A stretch of 64,000 nucleotides of DNA from Hydractinia symbiolongicarpus. Taxonomy: Eukaryota > Cnidaria > Hydrozoa > Anthoathecata > Hydractiniidae. The translations under genes were made by a program, and so were the position numbers. Where the stretch lies: assembly GCF_029227915.1 (NCBI RefSeq), contig NC_079877.1, positions 20,485,851-20,549,850 on the forward strand, read 5' to 3'. The notes below the pieces were generated by a model, which saw only the letters and a program-made list of their open reading frames with translations, ran no database searches and had not been told where the DNA came from. Positions 20,256 to 29,860 of the stretch are shown here, in pieces; position 1 is the stretch's first letter; every line of letters begins with the position of its first letter.

Positions 20256-23200
20256 AAGCCTATGTTACGAACAGAACATTGAAGACACTTCTAATTGACA
20301 ACTTTGGAGAAGAATTATCATTTACATATCCAAAAGATAGGAAGAAATCACAGATGTTTTATTTATCTGACACACACACTACTGCAACAGTTATAGAAAC
20401 AATGCGATCAAACAACCCAATTGAAGTATGTGCAAATAAATTGAGATCAGAGTGTGAGAACTTTGACTTTAACCTCGATAACAGCTTCAGATATGCCAGT
20501 GATTTAGAGCTAAGTTTACAGTACTATCATTCAAGTAGTGCACTTCCTTATTGGGAGAAGTTTTTCAAAATATTATTTTCCAATCGAAGTTATTCAGAAC
20601 AGATTAAAAGGAAGTGTGATGTAATCTTTCAGATAGTTTTCAATTTGATTAAAGACGGTCAAAAGAAAACACCATTACACACTGCAATTGCCCAGTGTAT
20701 TCACGACACATGTAAATCGAAAAATCTGATTCAAATTTTGAACCGCTTAGGACTGTGTATCAGTTATGACGACCTAGAACGTATTGACATTGGCATCACC
20801 CAACACACAATTGATATAGCTGGTACAAATAGAGTACCAATATCAAAAAGTGTCACATCAACTTCCATTATTCACGGTGCTACTGATAATTTTGATCATG
20901 ATGAAAACACACCATCTGGAATAGGAGGGAGCCATGATACTATCCTCATGCGGACCGTGAGGGGAACACAATGAGCCAAAAAACTGAAGAAATTCGTAAA
21001 TTTTCACGACAGAAAAGAAGTCTTAGCTGTGCTTTAGATTGCCAGAATTTGATTAAGATGGGAAGATTTTCAAAACGTGGTGAAATTTCAAATGATTTCA
21101 TCTCAAAGAAGCCTCCAAATCTAACGGCTGTTATTAAAAAATCACAAAAGTAATATGAAACATGGATTGCTGCAAGGTATTTCTCTGGTGATAGTAATGC
21201 TGGTATTCCATCACTCTCAGCTACAAATAGCTTCTTTCAAGATATAACACCACAGATAACAAGTGTTGCATTTACACCAATCATACCATACCCAGCAACT
21301 TCATACGATACCATTTTTACAGTCATGAAAAAGTTTCAAGATGTTTTATCTCAAAAGGATCAGCCATATGGACCACTATGGTGTGATGAAAGCGTTTACC
21401 GTTTGGCAAAAGAGCTGCAACTGCTAAATCCAACACTCTTTAAAAATATATTCCTTGGTCTTGGTGGATTTCATTTTGAAAAGGTGATCATCGCATGTTG
21501 TGGAAAGTACTTGGAAGATGTTGGGATTGATTCCATATTTGTGGAAAATGAGGTATTTGGTCCTGCAATTGTCAATACTGTTTTGAATGGTGGCAACTAC
21601 AATCGCGGTTTGCGTGGAATGTCATTATTATCAGAGGTTTTCTATACTCTCTTGTTGAAGCAATTCACTGCAGAAAACAAAGATTCATATGAGGAAATCA
21701 AGCTTCAGGTCGAATTACTCAATACAATAATACCAACATGTGAAGTTAAAAAGACTATCACCGAATGGGAAAAACTTCAATCACAATTTCATGAAATGAA
21801 AATTGATTCGTTTAGACAAGATGGCAGAGTTAAAAGTAACCAATTTTTGTACTGGGATACATTTCTGACAAGCATCTACCCAGTGTTAAGAGATCTTACG
21901 CGTTCTCACAGAGAAGGTGACTGGGAATTGCATCTTTCAGCAATCGAACGTGGATTGTCATTAGTGTTTGCTTTCGATAGAACAAATTACAAGCGATGGC
22001 TACCAATATATTTTGAAGATTGTTTAGCATTAGAGTCAGAGTTCCCATTGATATATGAATCTTTCAAGGAGGGAGGTTTTGTTGCAAAGTTATCCCAGAG
22101 AAAAGGGAGTGCGATACCGATGGATCAAGCTCTTGAAACAAAGTACAATAAACCAGCCAAGAGTTCGTCTGGTATCATTGGAATAACTCGTAGAAAAGAA
22201 GCAGTGTGTAAATGGAATCTTGTGAAGCATGAAAAATCTAATTATACCAAGTTTTTGCGTGATATATCAGGTATCAGCGACGACGATAAATATTCTTTGC
22301 ACCATGAGTTTTCTACTAAACGAACAGAGAGTGATAGAAAGCTAGTCAAACAGCTCAGTGCCTATATCGATGGTAGAGGTAACCCATTTAATGCATTGGA
22401 AAATCACATAATGAATATAGCCACTGGAGCAAAGTTAAATGATAAATCTGCTGAATTTTACTTGAAAAGTATCACTTTGGGACAGGAGTCTTACAAAAAA
22501 TTCAAGATTGAAAGACTTGAAGAAAAAAAGCAAGAAGTTGTTTGATACAATACCAATGACTCGATCTTCAACAAAAGCAAAACGTTTGCATACATTCGAT
22601 GTCAAAAAAGAAACTATATCTTTTCTTCGAATAATGGATTATGCACGTCTTAGACAATACAATGTCGAAAATCTTCTGTCATATGAAGTATCAAGTACTT
22701 CGTTTTACCTGACTAAAGATGGAAACCTAAGGAAGTCCCCTAAATCAGAGCTCGCGCAAGAAATGAAAAAGCTTTTGAAGGAAGATTGCCCAGCAAATGT
22801 TCCAAATAATGTGGAAATGAAAGCAATGATTGCTATCGATTTTACGGGTTATGCTCGTAAATTACCTACCAAAAAAATGAAATTGAAGACATACGAAGAT
22901 TTTGCAAAACTGTGAAAGGATAGACATAATATTCGATCTGTACCTTCAACAAAGTATCAAACAAGATGAACGTAATAGGAGAATGAAAGCTGATCCAATC
23001 GAAGTCAAAATTACACACTTCAAGCAGCAATTACCTGTTGAAATGGATAGGTTTTGGTCATCCTCAGAAAACAAAATGGGTCTCCAGCAAATGTTCATCA
23101 ATTGGATGATTGAGTGTTGTCGATCAGAAATTCCTGTTTTCCTTGGTGGTGCAAACACCGATGATATAACATCTTGTTTGAAGCTTTGCAATGGGGAGAG

Positions 23201-23496
23201 ATCTGTTGTTCCATCACTCAGCAATGATCACGAAGAAGCTGATGATCGCATCATGTACCATGTTAGCCAGTCAATCTCAGAAGAAAGATTTGAGAAAGTT
23301 ATAGTTGCTTCTCCAGATACTGATGTTTTTGTATGTTCTGTTTACCATTTCAAGCGTTGGATTTTCAATGGTTTGAATGAGTTGTGGGTAGTCAGCGGTA
23401 GGAGCGGTACAACAGTTGCATTTCCTGTTCATGACCTGGCAGAGAGGATTGCTCCTGAAGTTATAGATATCTTACCAGCTGTGCATGCATTAACAG
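20256..23496 (+). pseudogene. Academ-like protein, exon 2 (central region and start of XPG/FEN-like nuclease)
   Basis: Begins after TTATAG with AYVTNRTLKTLLIDN. Conserved-looking blocks include WCDESVYRLAKELQLLNP, LGGFHFEKVI and FTGYARKLPTKKMKLKTY. Near the end are nuclease motifs: HEEADDRI (23229-23252) and ASPDTDVFV (about 23308-23334), resembling the acidic EAEA and S-x-D-x-D motifs of XPG/FEN nucleases, then HALTG leading into exon 3. Breaks: frame change near 20972, stop TAA at 21151-21153, frame changes near 22520-22545 and 22905. The exon ends at donor 23497 (132-bp intron). Confidence 0.75.
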
Positions 23497-23628
23497 GTTG
23501 AACCATAATTTGAGAATATTGAGTACATTTGTTAATGTAGTAACTGTAGACCTGCAATGTAAACATGTCTTCAAAATTTAACTGTTCATTCACTTTAAAC
23601 ATGCAATTCATGAAATCTTATTTTATAG

Positions 23629-24146
23629 GATGCGACACAACAAGCAAAATTGGAACAAAAACAGCAGCGTTAAAAGTTGCGTCTGGAAGTTGTTTTGGTG
23701 AACTATCTTTCTTTGGTGTATCTACTTTGAATGAAGAATTAGTCGACTTAGCACAACATTTTATGGTACATTGTATTTCAAAAGATAAGGACGTTATCTA
23801 TTATAAAAAATCGCAACTGTTAGATTTAGAGAAGCTTCCTCCCACATCGTCGAGTGCAATATTACATATTAAACGTTCCTATCTTCAAACGTATGTATGG
23901 TTACATGCCCCATTTGTGAGAAGTATTGACATAGATCCAACACATTACGGCTACGTATTGGATGAAGAAGGTGATTGCCTGAAGCCAAAAATAACTGAAG
24001 ATGACGTTTTGCCTGATGATTTACCACAGCCTTGCAACTGTCTGAAATGTGCTCGAGCTAATGTCTGTATATGTCGAATAAATAACATTAACTGTTGTCA
24101 ATATTGTAACTGCAAACGCGAAGAGTGTCAAAACCCATTCGAATGA
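23629..24146 (+). pseudogene. Academ-like protein, exon 3 (nuclease helix-two-turn-helix and Cys-rich tail)
   Basis: Starts after TTTTATAG in phase, completing the motif LTGCDTTSKIGTKTA, which parallels the G-C-D-Y...G-I-G-x-K-x-A motif of FEN/XPG nucleases. A long middle part (LQTYVWLHAPFV, HYGYVLDEEGDCLKPK) leads to a tail packed with cysteines (PCNCLKCARANVC, CCQYCNCKREEC). The frame is open to the stop at 24144-24146. Loss of the upstream frame makes the whole gene non-functional here. Confidence 0.78.
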
Positions 24147-24330
24147 AATTAGTAAATCTCAATATCATCAACGAACAAAGGCGCATGATATTTTTGTTAT
24201 AATAGTTTTTTTATATATATAGTGTCGTTTTACTCTTATCGTTTGATCAAGATTTTTTATCAAGAGCCTGAATAAAATAATTTACAATACTCCAAATTAT
24301 GATCAGTATTGAAATTTTTAGTTTAGTATG

Positions 24331-24620
24331 CTTCACTTAAATGCTTCTAACTTTTGAACGGTACATTTTCAGACCCAAGTTCTAATGTGATTATTGATCA
24401 GTATTAAATTTGTGATCGATTGATATATAACATGACCATATTTGGAAAATTACGCCCTTATGCATTTTTTGCGCCCTTCCGCCATCTTTCCCGCCAAACG
24501 ACTATGAACCAAAATGGGAAAGTAAGTTTTTTCTGACCTTTCCATCATGTACCTTCAGGATTTGAAGTCAGACCTAGTGTACATTGAAGTGCATACTCAA
24601 CCCCCCAGGCTCCCAGAGTA
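24331..24620 (-). repeat. Right terminal inverted repeat, Academ-like element
   Basis: 290 bp ending ...CCCCCCAGGCTCCCAGAGTA, then ATA (24621-24623). Confidence 0.92.
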
Positions 24621-24623
24621 ATA

Positions 24624-24800
24624 ACTATATATACAATAATTTCAAGTATTTTGTGATACTATTATTTTACTTTCATGCTTATCACACAAGCCAATAACAA
24701 AATGGGAACATGCATCCTTTAATAATCCACATTCATCACATCTTAGCACCATTCCACCACTGTTCCGCCTACAGTATTTACAATAACCTATATCCTTATT
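24624..24800 (-). pseudogene. Cys-rich ORF, upstream half
   Basis: Minus-strand frame with YCKYCRRNSGGMV, LRCDECGLL and CSHFVIGLCDKH: further Cys-x2-Cys pairs with spaced His, as in small zinc-binding proteins of DNA viruses and Polintons. A TGA at 24642-24644 interrupts the frame before it would continue across the transposon into 18810-18676. The 5' limit is unclear (stop codon just upstream). Confidence 0.5.
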
Positions 24801-24875
24801 GACAAAATAATATTAGATAAACTAACAAAAGTTAGTTAAATAAAATTTATATACACTTCTTGTTTTAAGATAATT

Positions 24876-24999
24876 AAATATTTCCCAAAAGTACAATTTT
24901 TTAATTTTTATTAAATGAATTTACACAATAAATCACAATTAATGAATATTGATTAGCTTGTGTATAATTCATATAAAATTGTACTTTTGGGAAATATTT
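24876..24999. repeat. 25-bp perfect inverted repeat around a 74-bp spacer
   Basis: Arms 24876-24900 and 24975-24999 contain TTTCCCAAAAGTACAATTTT and its exact reverse complement. Weaker pairing extends outward. It could be a short MITE or a stem in a virus-derived element. Confidence 0.8.
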
Positions 25000-25003
25000 G
25001 AAT

Positions 25004-25479
25004 AACTTTTGGAAAAAAATTGTGTATAAAGAGTGTATGTATCTAACTCTTGGATAATATTCTGAAGAAGACTTTGGTAAAGTGCAGAAAGGACCACCAA
25101 TCAGGTTCAGGCCAGCTTGCTTTGTGTTGAAGAATAATCCCGGGGGTTGTACCCAAAATATATCTCAATTTTTGACACATTCACAAAAAATTATTTAAAA
25201 GTAATAAAAGTATTTAATAACGTTACATTTACGGTAAAAAGGCTATTTCATTCATACGGGACGCAAATAGTTTGCATTGCTACTTCCTTTATTCTCCTCA
25301 TGTGTCACCCCCTTGTCATAAAAGCAGAATATACTGACGTAAACATAAAGTTTGTTTTCATGATAGCGTTTTCAGCGAGAAAACTACGGGCATTTCTGTC
25401 AGGTAATGTTCTGATCTGATAAGCTTTTCTGAGTAAAATCGTCACATGAGTGATATCCAGCTAGCTTCTTTATTTCCAC
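25004..25479. other. Stretch with no supported gene
   Basis: A plus-strand ORF at 25147-25419 is hydrophobic and has no recognisable motif. Confidence 0.4.
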
Positions 25480-25941
25480 TCACAAGCTAAGCTGAACTAA
25501 CAAGCAGCTTTTTAGAGGGAGATGTTCTCCAGGAGATATATTTATTTTCCATCTTTCTCTAGCAATCCACCATGCAACTTTTTGTTGAGTATCATTTAAC
25601 GTTGTAAAAATGTTGTAAAATATGTGGATGTACTTTGAAAGTGGAAAAATTAAGGACTTAAACAGTGAAGCTGATATGATACTGAAAATGGAATAGTATG
25701 CAACCACTTGCATGTTAGATAAGAAGAACTTTACTGGTATTTTGAAGTTATTATGACAGTTACATGGAGCCCTGACCAATGAAGAAATATCTTCCGTATT
25801 CCGTTTGCTGTAAGGTGGAACATTAACACCCATATCCGAAAGTTTTTTAAAGCGTTTTTTGAGATATGGCGTACATGTCGAATACAGCAATGTGCAGTTA
25901 ATCTTTAAATGATACTGATACACTATGATGATACGCTGCAA
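25480..25941 (-). CDS. Hypothetical 153-aa ORF
   Basis: Open for about 150 codons without a break, unusual in this decayed region. It contains TPYLKKRFKKLSDMGVNVPP, a Cys pair (APCNCHNNF), a hydrophobic stretch (AYYSIFSIISASLFKSLIF) and WWIARERWKINISPGEHLPL. I do not recognise the family. It lies next to the Polinton-like patch and may belong to it. Confidence 0.4.
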   Translation of the reverse strand: MQRIIIVYQYHLKINCTLLYSTCTPYLKKRFKKLSDMGVNVPPYSKRNTEDISSLVRAPCNCHNNFKIPVKFFLSNMQVVAYYSIFSIISASLFKSLIFPLSKYIHIFYNIFTTLNDTQQKVAWWIARERWKINISPGEHLPLKSCLLVQLSL

Positions 25942-26004
25942 TATGCTAGAAGTAAAGTCGATTACATTGTGGGTGAGAATGTGTATATGTTACCAAGTAA
26001 TTTA

Positions 26005-26297
26005 AACCTTAGGATAGGTAAATTAATAATTATAATAATGAGATCCTAGTATCTAAAACAGGTTTTGGTACTAATCTTAAAGTTAATACGGAAAGGAAAC
26101 CGGATCTTATACCAAAAGAAAAGAAACCAGATCCGACAACACCAAAGAAAAAGATACCAGATCCTATACCACCAAAGAAGACAGATCCTACAATTCCAAT
26201 TGATAAAACTGATAATACAAAATCAGAAGTACCGACAGGTGAAATAACTCATCAGGAAGAGAAAATAGCTCTAATTTCAACTATAATTTTTTTTAGA
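26005..26297 (+). pseudogene. Pro/Lys-rich C-terminal ORF fragment
   Basis: An open frame without ATG context reads a low-complexity tail with repeats of (K)KPDPTTPKKKIPDPIPPKK type and ends TAG at 26295-26297. It converges on the membrane-protein gene at 26302. Likely the 3' end of a structural or cell-surface ORF of the virus-derived patch; no family recognised. Confidence 0.4.
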
Positions 26298-26301
26298 TAG
26301 A

Positions 26302-27307
26302 TTATCCTCTTTTTCTTGTCATAAAGTATGTATAGATAAACACACCTATACCTGTAATAAGTGCCCATATATTTTGTGATAACCATCCAATGGTATCCTT
26401 TGCTCTATTTAGTATCCATGCGACCACGGATCCTATTATACCTGGTAGTGCTGCCGCTGCTTTTCCTGCTAATTTACCTATAGTAGGCTGGCAAGTGCTG
26501 GCAAGTGAATTCCTTTTCCGCTAGGTTTATCACCACCTGAGTTTTTTGTGGATGCCGTTGTTGATCCACCGTCTGGTAATAATGCTTCAACGAGGACACC
26601 GATAGCCATACCAAAGGCTGTTAGAATTGATACTATTATTATTCCCAGCTCACGGAAGAGGTTTTTAATCCTTTCATCCAATGTACCGGTTTCCTTATCC
26701 AAAAAACGTGAAAGTGAGTCTTAATTTTGTTGTATTTGATTTGAAAATCCGTCCTTTAATATGGAAATCTCTTGTTGCCTTGCTAGTTCATTTAACCTAG
26801 TTCTCAGTCCTTGCTTGACTTCCTCATCCACCCCGGGATCATTTTCAACCTCTGCTAACTTCTGTTGATCTTTTTGTATGTGATCTTGTAATTCAACACT
26901 TATAGCTACAGCTAATTTAAGGGCTGCACGGGTGGTTTGCATTGCTTTATCATGACTATTCAGATCTGGCTGTGGTAATAGCTGCTCCCTTTCATCATAA
27001 AAGATGTTTCATTCTCTATTTCTTTAGTATCATTGATAATGTTCATGGTACGATCAACTAATTCAATAAATTCATCGTTATTGGCATCATCCATCTTCAT
27101 ATTGATCTCTTTCAGCTCATTTTCTTTTTTTAATTCTTGTTGTATTTGTTTATTTCGATCAAGACCACCAAAACCAATATCATTTAAAAATTTTGGGCTA
27201 AATATATTTTGATATCCACCGTCAGTACGCCATTCATTGTTGTTTCTTAATACTGATACCAGTTCATTTGTTTTCATATTCTTGACATAAACCCCTTTCA
27301 CCATCAC
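26302..27307 (-). pseudogene. Coiled-coil plus membrane protein of the Polinton-like patch
   Basis: From 27307 the frame reads an N-terminal region, a charged coiled-coil section (QQELKKENELKEINMK), then ALKLAVAISVELQDHIQK and QGLRTRLNELARQQEI. Next come two or three hydrophobic segments (IIIVSILTAFGMAIGVLVEA, AAALPGIIGSVVAWIL, IWALITGIGVFIYTYF), probably transmembrane. Lesions: frame change near 27000, stop TAA at 26721-26723, and a small direct duplication (ctggcaagtg) near 26490 that shifts the frame. About 335 codons in all. I believe similar ORFs accompany cnidarian Polinton-type integrases (recollection only). Confidence 0.55.
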
Positions 27308-27324
27308 CTATTAGATGGTGGTAA

Positions 27325-28180
27325 AATCTACCGAAACAACCACTGTATCAAATATATCTACCAGCACCAAAGTATGTTCTGAGACCTAATTCCTCATATT
27401 CTATTTATGATACAACTAATGATATACATCAGGTAGATATCTTGTATCTTTCACATGATAAGTACAAAAGAAAAACATAGAAGTATGTTCTCTGTGTTGT
27501 AGATGTAGCCAGCAGATACAAATCAGCATATCAACTAACCAGTAAAAGCTCAAAAGAAACTGCTGAAGCCTTTGATTGGATATATGGTAATATCGAATTA
27601 ACATTCCCCAAAACATTGATTTGTGATGCTGGTAAAGAGTTTTATGGTGATGTTACCAAACTTATGAACAAGCATAATGTAATAATACAACGTGGTGATT
27701 CTAGCCAGCATAGAAGTCAAGGTATTGTAGAACGATTTAATAAAACATTAGCAGATAGATTATTTAGTTATCAATACCATAAGGAGTTTGTAGATCCACC
27801 AAAAAGTAATAGAGAATGGGTTGGTAGATTGCAAACTGTAGTCAGTGCTTTGAATAACGAAAAAAACAGACTAATTTATGTGAAACCTGTAGATGCTATA
27901 AAACATACTTTAGTGAAGCAAGGATATTCACAGCCCATCAAAAGTGATAATAAAAACATTACTTGATGTTGGTACTAATGTTAGATATCTATATGAACCT
28001 GATGAATTGGAAGGACAAGTTTATGAAGGTGAAAGACGAAAACGATTTACTGATCCAATATGGTCAGTGGATGTATATAAAATAAAAGATAGATACATTA
28101 AAATTAATCAACCAACGTTATATTATTTAGATGGTGGTCCTAAGAGATCCTTTGTTTTTGAAGAGCTTCAACCCATTTAG
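27325..28180 (+). pseudogene. Polinton/retrovirus-type DDE integrase
   Basis: The frame shows QIYLPAPKYVLRP, the catalytic strand HQVDILYLSHD, VVDVASRYKSAYQLTSK, the second Asp in TLICDAGKEFYGDV and the Glu in QGIVERFNKTLADRL, giving a D-D-E core. A C-terminal module (NVRYLYEPDELEGQV, FTDPIWSVDVYKIKDRY) resembles the SH3/chromo-like tail of Maverick integrases. Lesions: TAG at 27478-27480 and a one-base frame change near 27960. Family knowledge: Polinton integrases insert the linear DNA element with a 6-bp duplication. The second half stays open over 110 codons. Confidence 0.82.
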
Positions 28181-28184
28181 AATC

Positions 28185-28874
28185 TTAAGATATTAGGTCC
28201 CATATTCTTTCTATTTCCTTTTGTCTAGACTGTGTTTTTAATTTTAGGATTATTTTTGCATAATCATTCATACCCAGTGCTTGGAATATCTTTTTTAGTG
28301 TAAAGTAATAGTTTATAAAGCTCTTTTTCTTATTTGGTTTGTACTTATTGTATAGGCGACTTATGACAGTAAATGGATGTTGTACTCGATCGCGTTCCTC
28401 TATTGTTAGATGTGGAAACGATTGATTCATTAATGTAAAATAAATATAAAAAATGCTATGCTTGTTTTTTTTTAATAGGGATTCTAGTATGGGGATACTG
28501 AGTATAGTATAATTGTATACTAAATTGTCTGTATTATTAATCTGACCCCATAAAGTTTTTATCACATTATCGGGTACAACTTGATCTTGTGTACGAAGGA
28601 ACTGTTTCAGAATCACAATAAAATTCCCATCCCTCTTGTATATGCACTGCTACCGAAAGGTACAACGTTCAAAAACACTGTATGAAGGTATATAAACAGG
28701 AATAATACTAACTGCACCACATTTTGGACAAACTAGTGTCGATGATGTTATGCTCTTTATCTTTTCCACATCACAAGCACAATCCATATCATCCTTATCA
28801 TCCTTATCATCAGTATCACCAAAATAATCATCCATCCCTATATAATCAAGTAAATCCTCATCATCTAATTCCAA
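28185..28874 (-). pseudogene. VLTF3-like viral late transcription factor
   Basis: About 229 codons from ATG 28874, one in-frame TAG (28650-28652). Acidic N-terminus, then a zinc-ribbon half (LVCPKCGAVSIIPVY), IYKRDGNF, LKQFLRTQDQVVPDNVI, and a C-terminal helical domain with the family pattern F-Y-I-Y-F...PHLTIEERDRV, FINYYFTLKKIFQALGM and ERIWDLIS. This layout matches the poxvirus A2L/VLTF3 family, which activates late viral promoters. It converges on the integrase gene, five bases apart. Family call rests on motif order; sequence identity to nucleocytovirus members is probably low. Confidence 0.75.
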
Positions 28875-29043
28875 AATTTCTCTGTATGTATGTAAGTTTA
28901 TTCATCTATACTATATATACAAGTTATTTCCTTAAGTCTTAAACGCGTTGACCATCAGATGTAACCGACGTCACAAAACCCTTCCATCACATGATGACGT
29001 CATAGTGTATAGGTAATCAGGGATATGGGGTGTTCTAGCTAGC

Positions 29044-29051
29044 TATAAAAG
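29044..29051 (+). promoter_or_regulatory. TATA box
   Basis: TATAAAAG lies 52 bp before the ATG at 29103, with TGACTGGACG about 37 nt downstream, resembling a downstream promoter element. A compact core promoter for the following ORF is likely. Confidence 0.55.
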
Positions 29052-29102
29052 TGTGATGGTACCCCTCTGTCCTATACTACTGACTGGACGTTACCCTACG
29101 AA

Positions 29103-29454
29103 ATGGGATGTCAGGAACCATTGTCGATGTTAAAAAACATGATTAGTACTGCGTTAAAGTACATGGATCTGGCCGAGTACCTTACGAAATAGACGTTTCC
29201 TTCGTAGATTTGACCCACCGTCATCTGTTATAGAAGACCAGGCTTCACTACCTATTCCCAGGCAGACTGAACCCTCCATTGACGTTTTACAGATTCCTTT
29301 TGCCACCCATACCACCGCACTAGGGAGTGAACACACTATCGATGTGCCAAGACAGGATCCAACGAGATCAGACCGGCCTCGTCGTGCAGTTCCCCCCTCC
29401 CATCTCGATATGTTCTGGAGACAGGAAAATGAACATAATTCGATTGGTTGGTAA
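29103..29454 (+). pseudogene. Short ORF behind the TATA box, one frameshift
   Basis: ATG at 29103 reads MGCQEPLSMLKNMISTALKY to a stop at about 29190; a one-base change near 29185 opens a longer frame (RNRRFLRRFDPPSSVIEDQ, RQDPTRSDRPRRAVPP) that ends TAA at 29452-29454. The product would be small, Arg/Pro-rich and basic, as some virion or DNA-packaging proteins are. Family not recognised. Confidence 0.4.
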
Positions 29455-29556
29455 TGTTAATTGGTTGTTGGTATTGTTGTGGTTGGTAATGTTGTGGTTG
29501 GTAATGTTGTGGTTGGCAATGTTGTGGTTGGTAATGTTGTGGTTGGTTTTAACTTT
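29443..29556 (+). repeat. Short tandem repeat, 15-bp unit
   Basis: Imperfect copies of GTTGTGGTTGGTAAT, about five units in all, starting within the stop of the preceding ORF. Confidence 0.8.
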
Positions 29557-29729
29557 GAAAATTTTGTTTGGACTTAAAACACTAAGACATTATGTTATGA
29601 ACTGTATGGCTAACATACAATTTTTTTTGGCCTTTATTTGTTGACTCACAAACAGGGACTTGTTCTTTTAGTTTAACATTCATTGAATACATTATAAAGT
29701 ACCTTAAGGGAAGAAATTACTTGCGGAAG

Positions 29730-29860
29730 AAATTTGTGCGGAATTTATTTTTGCGGATTAGTGACCCAAAATGGCATATTTTGCGGAATAAATTTTCGCG
29801 GATAGCGACCTCAAGAGACATTGTGGAATAAATTTTTGCGGATGCAAGAAATTTGGTAAA
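29730..29860 (+). repeat. Degenerate ~45-bp repeat with TTGCGGA core
   Basis: Three copies of a (T)GCGGAATAAATTTTYGCGGAT-like block followed by GTGACC/GCGACC-like sequence. Copies at about 29734, 29783 and 29823. Confidence 0.65.

Larger units (their letters stand above)
18811..24620 (+). mobile_element. Academ-like DNA transposon with long TIRs
   Basis: 290-bp terminal inverted repeats (18811-19100 and 24331-24620) enclose a three-exon coding region for a Cys-rich protein with an XPG/FEN-like nuclease. The flanks show ATA on both sides (18808-18810, 24621-24623), a candidate 3-bp duplication supported by frame continuity of the host ORF. From memory, the Academ superfamily is defined by an XPG-like nuclease, a Cys8 zinc finger and 3-4 bp duplications, so Academ is the best fit. 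No DDE transposase or helicase was found. TIRs differ at about six positions, so the insertion is fairly young although the ORF is broken. Confidence 0.78.

Noticed and set aside
18808-24623. TTAA or TA target duplication for the Academ-like element
   Set aside because: The bases beside the TIRs support ATA on both sides; TTAA is not present, and the ATA assignment keeps the host frame.
25147-25419. Plus-strand 90-aa ORF
   Set aside because: Hydrophobic with no motif, weak start context and no link to neighbouring genes; not supported as a gene.
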